NCBI GenBank assembly: GCA_028724885.1
Contig: JAQYTJ010000044.1
Span: 1-38,908, forward strand
Reading direction: 5' to 3'
Source of the DNA: Bacteroidales bacterium
GTDB lineage: Bacteria; Bacteroidota; Bacteroidia; Bacteroidales; UBA932
DNA length: 38,908 bases
This document shows positions 1 through 8,341 of the stretch, piece by piece. Under the pieces are notes generated by a model, which saw nothing but the letters and a program-made list of their open reading frames with translations, was not told the origin of the DNA and did not search any database. The translations under genes were made by a program, and so were the position numbers. Position 1 is the first letter of the stretch. The number at the start of each line of letters is the position of its first letter.

Positions 1-263
1 CAACGCAGGCGCTGAATCTCTAAACTCAAAGATCAAAACTTTTAGATCCCAACTACGAGGTGTAAGCGACTATACCTTCTTCATGTATAGAATCTATAAG
101 ATCTTTGGATAACTTAAACACGGAACTTTGCAGGTGAGCCGATATTTAGGTTTTCTTTGCTGATTTTAATGGAAATTGTCAGATTTTATGTAAGTTTGCT
201 TATAATATAATATTATTCCGCCTTTTTGTAAAGATGGATTTAAACCAAATAATTAATATAGCC
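1..263. other. non-coding lead-in to aspA
   Basis: No convincing gene was found here on either strand. The stretch becomes AT-rich toward the aspartate ammonia-lyase start. A Bacteroidetes-type -7 box, TAAGTTTG, lies at 191-198, but the only TTTG upstream (156-159) is 31 bases away instead of about 20, so the promoter is tentative. Confidence 0.4.
191..198 (+). promoter_or_regulatory. possible -7 promoter box for aspA
   Basis: TAAGTTTG matches the Bacteroidetes TAnnTTTG -7 element and lies about 65 bases before the preferred aspA start. There is no good -33 TTTG at the usual 19-21 base spacing, so this rests on one half of the promoter. Confidence 0.35.
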
Positions 264-1655
264 ATGAATGAAAATTACAGGATCGAATCAGACCTGCTGG
301 GAGAATTGAAAGTCCCGGCTGATGCCTACTATGGGGTGCAAACTCAGAGGGCACTCAACAATTACAAGATTTCCACGACGCATGTGTGCGACTATCCGGA
401 CTATGTCATAGCCATAGCTTGCATCAAGCTGGCCGCGGCGCAGACAAATAAGGAGCTGGGAGCGCTTGCGCCAGAAATTGCCGATGCAATCGTTGCCGCC
501 TGCCGCGAGATTATTGATGGGAAATTTTTGGATCAGTTCCCAATCGACATGATGCAGGGAGGAGCAGGCACTTCCGTGAATATGAATGCAAACGAGGTCA
601 TTGCGAACCGAACCTTAGAACTCATGGGGCACAAGAAAGGAGAATATCAGTTCTGCTCACCGAACGACCATGTTAACTGTGCCCAGTCAACTAACGATGC
701 GTACCCGTCTGCTTTCCGTTATGCGTTCATCAGAATGAACCATAGACTGGAAAAAAGCCTGAAAGATCTAATAGATGCTTTCGCAGCAAAGGGGGAAGAG
801 TTCAAAGATATTATCAAAATGGGTCGTACTCAGCTTCAGGATGCGGTTCCTATGACTTCCGGACAGGAATTCCACGCTTTTGCCACCAACCTAGGCGAAG
901 AAATCCAGAATCTCGATAGGAACGTGAAGCTGCTCTACGAGATTAATATGGGCGGAACTGCCATCGGAACAGGCCTGAACGCTAAGCCTGGCTTCGCAGA
1001 GCTTTGCGCAAAGAAGCTGACGGAACTCACTGGCGAGGAATTTACTGCTTCGCCTGACCTGGTAGAGGCGACTCCGGACACGGGAGCGTACGTAAGCTAT
1101 TCGGGTGCACTGAAGAGGCTTGCTGTGAAGCTCTCTAAGATTTGCAATGACCTTCGCTTGCTGACATCCGGCCCACGGTGCGGGCTTAAAGAAATCAATC
1201 TGCCGCCAATGGCACCTGGCTCCTCGATCATGCCTGGCAAGGTTAATCCGGTCATTCCTGAGGTCACCAATCAGGTCTGCTTCAAGGTAATTGGAAACGA
1301 TGCGGCAGTGACATTCGCCGCAGAGGCAGGACAGCTCCAGCTCAACGTAATGGAACCTGTGATTGCGCAGTCCATAATGGAGAGCGTCACATGGCTGGCG
1401 AATGCCATGGATACATTGCGATCCAAGTGCGTGGAAGGCATCACGGTTAATAAAGATCGCTGCTACGAGATGGTCAGGAACAGCATCGGCATAGTAACGG
1501 CTCTTAATCCTCTAATTGGCTACAAGGCTAGCACGAAGATTGCCAAGGAGGCTCTTGAGACCAATCGGTCGGTCTACGACATAGTATTGGAGAGAGGCCT
1601 GCTCACAAAGGAACAGCTTGACAAGGCTCTGGATCCTAGGAATATGATTGGTTAA
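264..1655 (+). CDS. aspA: aspartate ammonia-lyase
   Basis: Cytosolic enzyme that reversibly converts L-aspartate to fumarate and ammonia. The fumarase/aspartase superfamily signature GSSIMPGKVNP is present at nt ~1217-1249; its serine lies on the mobile catalytic loop. Other family blocks are also seen: the N-terminal RIESDLLG...PADAYYGVQT segment, GGAGTSVNMNANEV, and TQLQDAVPM. With the ATG at 264 the protein is 463 residues, close to the usual ~465-470, and its N-terminus aligns with known aspartases. An in-frame ATG at 234 would add ten residues with no family counterpart, so 264 is preferred. It is monocistronic, with no link to the PUL operons that follow. The lyase family call is secure; fumarase is less likely given the overall aspartase-like blocks. 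Confidence 0.93.
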   Translation: MNENYRIESDLLGELKVPADAYYGVQTQRALNNYKISTTHVCDYPDYVIAIACIKLAAAQTNKELGALAPEIADAIVAACREIIDGKFLDQFPIDMMQGGAGTSVNMNANEVIANRTLELMGHKKGEYQFCSPNDHVNCAQSTNDAYPSAFRYAFIRMNHRLEKSLKDLIDAFAAKGEEFKDIIKMGRTQLQDAVPMTSGQEFHAFATNLGEEIQNLDRNVKLLYEINMGGTAIGTGLNAKPGFAELCAKKLTELTGEEFTASPDLVEATPDTGAYVSYSGALKRLAVKLSKICNDLRLLTSGPRCGLKEINLPPMAPGSSIMPGKVNPVIPEVTNQVCFKVIGNDAAVTFAAEAGQLQLNVMEPVIAQSIMESVTWLANAMDTLRSKCVEGITVNKDRCYEMVRNSIGIVTALNPLIGYKASTKIAKEALETNRSVYDIVLERGLLTKEQLDKALDPRNMIG

Positions 1656-1675
1656 TGCGCCTCTATGATTTTTCC

Positions 1676-1708
1676 GCCCGGTTTTGCAGCAACGATGCAA
1701 GGCCGGGC
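1676..1708 (+). terminator. hairpin terminator after aspA
   Basis: GCCCGG (1676-1681) pairs with CCGGGC (1703-1708). The inner arms TTTTGCA and TGCAAGG extend the stem using G-U pairs, around a 7-base loop. It begins 20 bases after the aspA stop. The downstream T-run is weak (TTATT), so termination is inferred from stem strength and position. Confidence 0.5.
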
Positions 1709-1775
1709 TTATTCATGGTTTGCTACCGCACCGCGAAGCTGGTATCATTGCAAGGGCGCAATAGAAATTAATGAC

Positions 1776-1789
1776 AACGTTTGCGCAAA
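1776..1789. promoter_or_regulatory. operator-like palindrome before the pectin-enzyme operon
   Basis: The sequence AACGTTTGCGCAAA contains the perfect 10-base palindrome TTTGCGCAAA and lies just upstream of the -33 box. Read on the other strand it is TTTGCGCAAACGTT; the core GCGCAAACxTT recurs before the third susC (38042-38052), and CGCAAACGTTGT recurs at about 37867-37878. The shape resembles LacI-family half-sites, but no such regulator is encoded here. Confidence 0.35.
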
Positions 1790-1793
1790 TGGC

Positions 1794-1825
1794 ATTGAAA
1801 TTATGGAAGTGTTTTAATATATTTG
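1794..1825 (+). promoter_or_regulatory. Bacteroidetes-type promoter of the 1865-12615 operon
   Basis: The -7 element TATATTTG (1818-1825) is a full TAnnTTTG match. ATTG (1794-1797), a three-of-four match to TTTG, lies exactly 20 bases upstream. Transcription would begin near 1832 and give a leader of about 30 bases before the first gene. Confidence 0.68.
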
Positions 1826-1864
1826 CAACAGGGCTAACTGCAAGTTATTTTTTGAGACACAATT

Positions 1865-3418
1865 ATGAATACTAAAAAAATCATTTCAAGAGCCTCAGGC
1901 TTGATGTTTTGGGCTCTTTTCGTATTATGCTCGGTCAATTTGCCGGCTGCAACCCCGGGTTCTTCAGTGAAATTGAGCAAAGAAGTCCTCATGGACAAGA
2001 TTAAAGGAGGGTGGGGAGGCCAGACAATCGGATGCACTTATGGCGGGCCGACGGAATTCAAATACAACGGAATTATCGGAGATGAAGTGAAGATAGGCTG
2101 GAACGAGAATAGCGTTAAATGGTATTTCGAGCATTCGCCGGGACTCTACGACGACATTTACATGGATCTTACATTCGTCGAGGTTTTCCAGAAAGAAGGG
2201 CTGGATGCCCCTATAGAGTCTTTCGCAAAGGCATATGCCAACGCCCCCTATCCTCTCTGGCATGCCAATAAGCAAGGTAGGTACAACATCCTGAACGGCA
2301 TCATGCCTCCAGAATCCGGTTATTGGGAGAACAATCCACACGCAGATGACATTGATTTCCAGATCGAGGCTGATTATGCAGGACTTATGGCTCCCGGGAT
2401 GGTCAATGCTGCCGTACATTATAGCGACGGCATAGGACATATCATGAATTATGGCGATGGCTGGTATGGAGGGGTTTACGTAGCTGCAATGTACACCCTG
2501 GCATTCGTCAGCAGCGATATGGATTATGTCGTTACGGAGGCTCTTAAGACGATTCCTAAGCAGAGCAAGTACTATAAGGCGATGGCGAGCATAATTAAAT
2601 GGCACAAGCAATACCCGACCGACTGGAAGACTACATGGGCGCTTTTCAACAATGAATATGGCGAGGACATTGGCTGCCCGGACGGGGTTTTCAACGCATT
2701 CAACATAGATGCGGTCGTGAACAGCGGCTACATATTAATAGGCCTGCTTTACGGGAATAAGGATTTTGCAAAGACGATTGACATAGCGACTCGTTGCGGC
2801 CAGGACTCGGATTGCAACCCTGCCTCTGCCGGCGGAATACTTGGAACCATGCTCGGCTACAGCAATATCCCGGAAGTGTGGAGGCGCCCTCTGGAGATCG
2901 TGGCAGATAGGCCGTTCGTCTACACAGACATTTCTTTCAACAAGGCTTCTGAATATTCCTTCGATCAGGCGTTGAAGGTTATTGAACTAAATGGAGGCAA
3001 GGTCGGCGATGAGCATGTCACCATCAAGATTCAGTCGCCTCAGACCGTCCGCTATGAGAAATCCTTCGAGGATCATTACCCTAAGAAAGTCGTGCGCTTC
3101 TGGAAGACATTCAGCCAGTTCCGGGAATTCGAGTTCGAAGGCAACGGAATCGTGGTCGCAGCGTCGTATAAGAAAGCCAAAGGCTACAAGGATCATGGCA
3201 TGGTCGGAGTGATAGAGACTTATCTGGACGGTGAACTTGCTGCCACTTGCAAGAATCCGACGAGCGGGAATGGTGCGAGCAGCGAGATATTCTATAAATA
3301 CAACCTGCCGGAAGGCAAGCACACTCTGACGTTCAAATTCGTAAACAAAGAGCCTGGGATTGATGTCTATGTACACAGGTTCCTCATATACACCGGAAAA
3401 GAGGGGGCTAGCAAATGA
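1865..3418 (+). CDS. secreted ADP-ribosylglycohydrolase family protein
   Basis: 517-residue protein with an N-terminal signal peptide (basic start, hydrophobic core, cleavage near residues 28-30), so it is predicted to leave the cytoplasm. The catalytic fold matches the ADP-ribosylglycohydrolase (DraG/ARH) superfamily. The metal-binding acidic clusters are visible: DDxxMD at residues 96-101, ADDID at 160-164, and GQDSDCN at 312-318. Residues after about 385 form a separate, probably beta-rich C-terminal part. The family classically removes ADP-ribose from proteins with two Mg ions. Exported members inside carbohydrate operons probably act on a glycan instead, but the substrate cannot be read from sequence. 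It is the first gene of a six-gene operon and overlaps the next gene by ATGA. Confidence 0.83.
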   Translation: MNTKKIISRASGLMFWALFVLCSVNLPAATPGSSVKLSKEVLMDKIKGGWGGQTIGCTYGGPTEFKYNGIIGDEVKIGWNENSVKWYFEHSPGLYDDIYMDLTFVEVFQKEGLDAPIESFAKAYANAPYPLWHANKQGRYNILNGIMPPESGYWENNPHADDIDFQIEADYAGLMAPGMVNAAVHYSDGIGHIMNYGDGWYGGVYVAAMYTLAFVSSDMDYVVTEALKTIPKQSKYYKAMASIIKWHKQYPTDWKTTWALFNNEYGEDIGCPDGVFNAFNIDAVVNSGYILIGLLYGNKDFAKTIDIATRCGQDSDCNPASAGGILGTMLGYSNIPEVWRRPLEIVADRPFVYTDISFNKASEYSFDQALKVIELNGGKVGDEHVTIKIQSPQTVRYEKSFEDHYPKKVVRFWKTFSQFREFEFEGNGIVVAASYKKAKGYKDHGMVGVIETYLDGELAATCKNPTSGNGASSEIFYKYNLPEGKHTLTFKFVNKEPGIDVYVHRFLIYTGKEGASK

Positions 3419-6276
3419 TAAGATGCTTGTTTGCCGCTATCGTTGCTTTCTTGCTTTTGGTGCCGGGATTCGCCTCAAATGCAGCCAGCAAGAAGCGGAT
3501 GTCTGACAAGAATATCCTGCGTCAGTTCGAGAATCCGGAAATGTGCTACAGACCTTTCGTGCGCTGGTGGTGGAATGGAAACAGGGTCGAGGCCACAGAG
3601 TTGATCCGCGAGCTTCGCACACTTAAAGATGCCGGGATAGGAGGGGTCGAAATAAACCCTATATCTCTGCCATCGGGTTCGGATATTGCCGGAACAAAGC
3701 CGATCGCTTGGCTCAGCGACGAATGGATAGACATGCTGAAAATCGTTTTCGATGAGGCTGAGAAGCTTGGAATGACTTGTGACCTAATTGTCGGTTCCGG
3801 CTGGCCTTGCGGATCGGAATCCCTGCCGAAAAATGACAGGGCGGAAGTGCTGCTTACTTATGCTCGCAAGATTGACGGCGGGCAGATGCTGGAACTTTCG
3901 AAATTCAGCATATTCAAAGACCTAGATCCGGGGGTGACCGTCGTGAATAAGCGCAGGATTCCTACCCTTGTCTCTGCCTATCTGGTTCCAGACCCGATAA
4001 ATTCGCTCAGCGAGGCGATAGACGTGACTGGCAAATTCAGGGGTGGGTCTCTGAAGATAGATGTACCAAAAGGGAACTGGCAGTTTTATGCGCTGGTGAA
4101 ATACGACTCTTTCGCTTCGGTGATCAACGGTGCCCCTGGCGCAGCTGGATCCATACTCGACCACATGAATGCCGAGGCGGTGAGATCCTACCTCGATCAC
4201 ATGACGGATGTCATCCAGGCACGCATCGGGCCGCTTTCGGAGCATCTGAGGGCTTTTTTCGTGGACAGTATGGAGCTTGAAGGCAGTAACTGGACTTCCG
4301 ATTTCGCCGCAGAGTTCAAGAGACGTCGTGGCTATGACATCCTGCCATGGCTGCCTTTCACCATGTTCGAAGTTGGCAGGCTAGGGGACGTGAAAAATTT
4401 CGACTACGGCTCAAAGAAAGGCGCTGATTTCCAGGAGCAGGTGAACAGGGTTCGCTTCGATTTCGAGCTTACCAAGGCAGAGCTGCTTTACGAGAGATTT
4501 TCGAAAGTGTATGCCAAATGGGCTGGAGACAATGGAGTGAAATCCCGCCATCAGGCGTATGGCAGAGGATTTTTTCCGCTTGAGAGTTCTTTGGTCGTGA
4601 ACATCCCGGAAGGGGAGTCTTGGACGACCAACTGGCTGAAGCACAAACTCGGAGAAGAGATGGGAGATGAGGATTACCGCAGGGGAAGAGGATACACCAT
4701 GATTAATAAATATGTCTCTTCGGCGGCTGCCCTGACTGGCAAAAGGGTGGTGAGCGCGGAAGAGATGACAAATACCTACAAAGTGTTCACGACATCCCTT
4801 GAATTCCTGAAGCTGGGCTCGGACATGAACGCATTCTCCGGTATAACGCATTCCGTTTGGCACGGGTTCAACTATTCCCCGAAGAATGTGGCATTCCCTG
4901 GATGGGTGCAGTACGGCACGTTCCACAACGAGAAGAACACGTGGTGGAAATATGCGAATCTGCTGAATGACCACAGGGCCAGGATGAGCGCGATGCTGCA
5001 GAACGCCGACATGGTAACCGACATAGCCATATTGCCAGCGAATTATGACATGTGGGCTACGATCGGGGTGCAGACGGAACCTTTCCCGGTGAAGCTGAAC
5101 GTCCCTTACACTTCCCTGATATGGGAAGCCGTCCATAAGACAGGTGGTGGGGCAAACTATGTGAGCGAGAACATCATAAGGGACGCCGTCATCAAAAACG
5201 GCAGGCTCTGCTACGGTCCCAAGGAATATGGCACGTTGTTCTTGGTCGAAGTGACCAGCATCTCGCCTGAAGCTCTTTCGAAGCTGGAAGACTTCGTGAA
5301 ATGCGGTGGGCGAGTGTTCTGCATAGGCAAGTACCCGGAGAAGTCTTTGGGCTTCCATGAATATGCCGCCAGGGACAAAGAAATAAAGGAAAAGGTCGAT
5401 AGGCTGAAGAAATGCCGCGATAATTTCATCTTGCTGGAAAAGCCATCGGATGGGAAATATCTGGAATGGTATGAGAAAGTGATGGAGGAATATTCATTGC
5501 CTCACGCCATAGCCATCTCTAAGCCGGACAGGTTCCTGTTGCAGAATGAATATGTCACCGATGACGGCAGCCATTTCTTCCTGTTCGACAACGCCAGCCT
5601 GCACGATAGCAAGGAGACCGACATCTCGTTCCCGAAAGATGTCACGAAGGGCATGAACGCATGGATTTACAGTCCGTCGGACGGAAAAATCTACAGGATG
5701 CCAATCGACAAGGAAGGGAAGGTGCATTTCGTTTTCGGCCCTGCCGAGAGCTATCTTTTCGTGTTCAATAAACTGAACATCAAAGATGCCCTGCCTTGGA
5801 GCCGCAAGCCGCTCAGCGCCGACGATGCCATGACGGTTGAGGGCAGATGGCAGCTTGGCATGCACCAGAGCTATCCTGATTCTTCTTGGACTGCGTCTCT
5901 GGACACCCTGAAAGACTTCAAGGACATGAAGGATACAGCGTTCAAGAATTTCATGGGCGATGTCACGTACACGATAAAAGTCAATCTCGGAAACTCTGTG
6001 CTGCCTCGGTACATTAACCTGGGCAAGGTGGCAGACATCTGCGAATTGAGAGTCAACGGTCAGGAAGCTGGGGTGAAATGGTTCGGAGAAAGGGTTTACG
6101 ACATCGGATCCATGCTCCGCAAAGGGGAAAACACGCTGGAAATAAAAGTAACAACGTTAATGGGCAATTACATGCAGACCTTGAAAGATAACAAAGTGGC
6201 TCAGCGCTTCGTGCTTAAGAGAGGCCAGCCATACGTGCCGGCAGGTCTAATCGGCCCAGTAAAACTATATAAATGA
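3415..6276 (+). CDS. GH106-like alpha-L-rhamnosidase
   Basis: 953 residues with a clear signal peptide (cleavage around residues 20-24). The opening RPFVRWWWNG, the GGVEI strand, RRRGYDILPWLP at nt ~4321-4359 and the acidic SAEEMT (E449/E450) are typical of large Bacteroidetes GH106-type glycosidases. The last ~110 residues look like a GH2-type beta-sandwich (NLGKVADICELRVNG, then GENTLEIKV). Characterised GH106 enzymes release terminal alpha-L-rhamnose from pectic rhamnogalacturonans, probably here in the periplasm. It starts inside the stop of the ADP-ribosylglycohydrolase gene (ATGA) and ends in the start of the GH28 gene, showing translational coupling. The family call is firm; linkage specificity is inferred from neighbours. 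Confidence 0.82.
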   Translation: MIRCLFAAIVAFLLLVPGFASNAASKKRMSDKNILRQFENPEMCYRPFVRWWWNGNRVEATELIRELRTLKDAGIGGVEINPISLPSGSDIAGTKPIAWLSDEWIDMLKIVFDEAEKLGMTCDLIVGSGWPCGSESLPKNDRAEVLLTYARKIDGGQMLELSKFSIFKDLDPGVTVVNKRRIPTLVSAYLVPDPINSLSEAIDVTGKFRGGSLKIDVPKGNWQFYALVKYDSFASVINGAPGAAGSILDHMNAEAVRSYLDHMTDVIQARIGPLSEHLRAFFVDSMELEGSNWTSDFAAEFKRRRGYDILPWLPFTMFEVGRLGDVKNFDYGSKKGADFQEQVNRVRFDFELTKAELLYERFSKVYAKWAGDNGVKSRHQAYGRGFFPLESSLVVNIPEGESWTTNWLKHKLGEEMGDEDYRRGRGYTMINKYVSSAAALTGKRVVSAEEMTNTYKVFTTSLEFLKLGSDMNAFSGITHSVWHGFNYSPKNVAFPGWVQYGTFHNEKNTWWKYANLLNDHRARMSAMLQNADMVTDIAILPANYDMWATIGVQTEPFPVKLNVPYTSLIWEAVHKTGGGANYVSENIIRDAVIKNGRLCYGPKEYGTLFLVEVTSISPEALSKLEDFVKCGGRVFCIGKYPEKSLGFHEYAARDKEIKEKVDRLKKCRDNFILLEKPSDGKYLEWYEKVMEEYSLPHAIAISKPDRFLLQNEYVTDDGSHFFLFDNASLHDSKETDISFPKDVTKGMNAWIYSPSDGKIYRMPIDKEGKVHFVFGPAESYLFVFNKLNIKDALPWSRKPLSADDAMTVEGRWQLGMHQSYPDSSWTASLDTLKDFKDMKDTAFKNFMGDVTYTIKVNLGNSVLPRYINLGKVADICELRVNGQEAGVKWFGERVYDIGSMLRKGENTLEIKVTTLMGNYMQTLKDNKVAQRFVLKRGQPYVPAGLIGPVKLYK

Positions 6277-7775
6277 GAACAATGCGTAAAATATTCATCT
6301 GCGTTGCTTTGAGCCTTGCCTCGGCAGCTGGAATCTCGCTGGGGGCGGAAGAAGTCCGCTCCTTCGGTGCTGTCGGGGACGGCACCACCATCAACACCAC
6401 CTCCATTCAGGCGGCGATAGACTACGTCTCTGCCAAGGGTGGTGGGAAGGTAGTGTTTACGCCAGGGAATTACGTCACTGGCTCTATATTCCTGAAGAAC
6501 GGTGTGGAGCTTGAATTACAGGAGGGGGCTACGATCCTTGGCTCTCTCAATCCGTGGGATTATGTTAAAGATCCTTCCGCTGGCTGGACTGCCATAGTGT
6601 TTGCCGTCGGCCAGAAGAATGTCGGAATCACCGGTAAAGGTACTATAGACGGACGTGGGTACGATGTGGGCATCAGGTTCGCAGATTTCGTACACATGGG
6701 ATTGATCAAAGACAGGCTATCCAACGACAGGGTCAACGAGTCCGTCAGGCCGGAGAATATTCATTTCTACAAGTGCGACAGCATTGAGATAAAGGGGATA
6801 ACCATCAAGAATTCAGCTTGCTGGACTCAGCAGTACGACAAATGTACGAATCTGCTTATCGATGGCATCACGGTGGATTCCAAGAACTATTGGAACAACG
6901 ACGGGCTGGACGTGGTGGACTGCAGCAACGTAATAATCAGGAATTCCTACATAGATGCCTCTGACGATGCCTTCTGCTTCAAGAGCCATAAGGCGTGGGG
7001 AGTGAGCGAAAACGTGCTGGTCGAGAACTGCACCGGAAGGAGCAGCGCGAACGGAATCAAATTCGGCACTTACACTCTCGGGACTTTCAAGAACTTCAAG
7101 TTCAAGAACATCAAGATTTTCGATACCTACAGGAGCGCCATTGAGATTGCCACGGTGGATGGAGGCACGATTGAAGACGTAGAGGTGGATGGGCTGCAGA
7201 GCCTACATACCGGCAACCCTATATTCATAAGAGTCGGTTCCCGTCATTCCAGGCCGGACAGCACATTGCCGTACCTGAGGAATGTCGTGATAAAGAATGT
7301 CTACGCCGAGGTGCCTTTCGACAAGCCTGATGCTGGCTATTCCTACGAAGGACCTGTAGAAGACTTGCCTAGGAATGTATGTCCTAGCATAATATTCGGG
7401 CTTCCGAACGTCCCTGTCCAGAACGTCAGGCTGGAGAACGTTGAAATCGTCTATCCGGGAAAGGCCGATCCTGAATATGCCTACAGAGGCACTTCAAATG
7501 CCCAACTGGACTCCATCCCGGAGCTGGAGAAGCGTTATCCAGAATTCTCTAATTGGAAGGAGCTTCCTGCCTGGGGATTCTACATCCGTCATGCGGAGGG
7601 GCTGGTGTTCGACAACGTCAGGCTGAAGGTGGCGGACAAAGATTATCGCCCGGCAATCGTGGCCGATGATGTCAATGGATTGATGCTAAGGAATTTACGA
7701 ATCACGGATGAATTCGCTGACAAAAAGATGAGGCAAGTCGTGACGAAGGATGTCAAAAAATTGAAGAAGAAATGA
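6273..7775 (+). CDS. GH28-like polygalacturonase-family beta-helix protein
   Basis: 500 residues, signal peptide at residues ~1-24 (an ATG three codons later at 6282 is an alternative start). FGAVGDGTTINTTSIQAAID is the standard entry into the pectin-lyase-like right-handed beta-helix, and repeated I-x-N/V-x-N rungs follow. Two GH28 acidic sites are recognisable: NND at 208-210 (with D213) and the DD pair at 231-232. The position where classical polygalacturonases carry Gly-His-Gly instead reads NGIKFG (260-265), so the histidine appears absent. GH28 enzymes hydrolyse galacturonan or rhamnogalacturonan backbones. Genes on both sides overlap it. Either a divergent exo-acting galacturonidase or a relative with altered chemistry would fit. 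Confidence 0.8.
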   Translation: MRTMRKIFICVALSLASAAGISLGAEEVRSFGAVGDGTTINTTSIQAAIDYVSAKGGGKVVFTPGNYVTGSIFLKNGVELELQEGATILGSLNPWDYVKDPSAGWTAIVFAVGQKNVGITGKGTIDGRGYDVGIRFADFVHMGLIKDRLSNDRVNESVRPENIHFYKCDSIEIKGITIKNSACWTQQYDKCTNLLIDGITVDSKNYWNNDGLDVVDCSNVIIRNSYIDASDDAFCFKSHKAWGVSENVLVENCTGRSSANGIKFGTYTLGTFKNFKFKNIKIFDTYRSAIEIATVDGGTIEDVEVDGLQSLHTGNPIFIRVGSRHSRPDSTLPYLRNVVIKNVYAEVPFDKPDAGYSYEGPVEDLPRNVCPSIIFGLPNVPVQNVRLENVEIVYPGKADPEYAYRGTSNAQLDSIPELEKRYPEFSNWKELPAWGFYIRHAEGLVFDNVRLKVADKDYRPAIVADDVNGLMLRNLRITDEFADKKMRQVVTKDVKKLKKK

Positions 7776-8335
7776 AAAGAATTCTGATAATGGCGATGAT
7801 ATCGCTAATCTCGCTCCATGGGTTTTCTCAGGAGCAGATTTACAAGGCTTCTAAATTCAGCATAAGGAGCGACGGCAAGCAGGACAACACCACGAGCATA
7901 CAGGGAGCGGTCGATTACATTGCCGACCAAGGGGGTGGTACTCTTGAATTCAGCGTAGGGCGCTACCGGACAGGTGCCGTGGAATTGAAATCCGGAGTGA
8001 ACATTAAGCTTCTTGAAGGCGCCATAATAGTGGGTTCCACGAATATATATTCCTATAAAGGGAAGCCTGGGATCTTCTGGGCAGAGGGTCAGAGAAACAT
8101 CATCATTGATGGGCGAGGGGTTTTCGATGGCAGGGGTGCCGAGCTGAGGGGAAATGAAGAAGAGCAGAAGTCGCTAGGGCATATTCCTGAAAATCATGCC
8201 ATCCCAGCATTGATGTCATTCAAAGACTGCGAGGGCATCGTGGTGAAAGGCATTGTACTTAGGAATCCGGCGACGGAAGATCCTATCCTGTCCGGCAAAA
8301 CCGGAGTCGAAGTGCAAGATGTGAGCATCGAATAA
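7772..8335 (+). CDS. short exported beta-helix protein (GH28/pectate-lyase-like N-terminus only)
   Basis: 187 residues with a signal peptide ending near FSQEQ. The body (FSIRSDGKQDNTTSIQGAVD, then GGGTLEF, RYRTGAVELKSGV, NIIIDGRGVFDGRG) follows the N-terminal third of the GH28 protein encoded immediately upstream. It ends before the region that would carry the catalytic aspartates. The stop is followed after six bases by the next gene, and the start overlaps the previous stop by ATGA, so the reading frame is embedded in an intact operon. It could be a truncated paralogue, a frame-shortened GH28 remnant still translated, or a binding protein. No catalytic role can be assigned. Confidence 0.7.
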   Translation: MKRILIMAMISLISLHGFSQEQIYKASKFSIRSDGKQDNTTSIQGAVDYIADQGGGTLEFSVGRYRTGAVELKSGVNIKLLEGAIIVGSTNIYSYKGKPGIFWAEGQRNIIIDGRGVFDGRGAELRGNEEEQKSLGHIPENHAIPALMSFKDCEGIVVKGIVLRNPATEDPILSGKTGVEVQDVSIE

Positions 8336-8341
8336 ATATCC

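Noticed and set aside
4411..5358. 315-codon minus-strand open frame
   Set aside because: Lies wholly inside the GH106 gene antisense to it; no domain and composition typical of a shadow frame.
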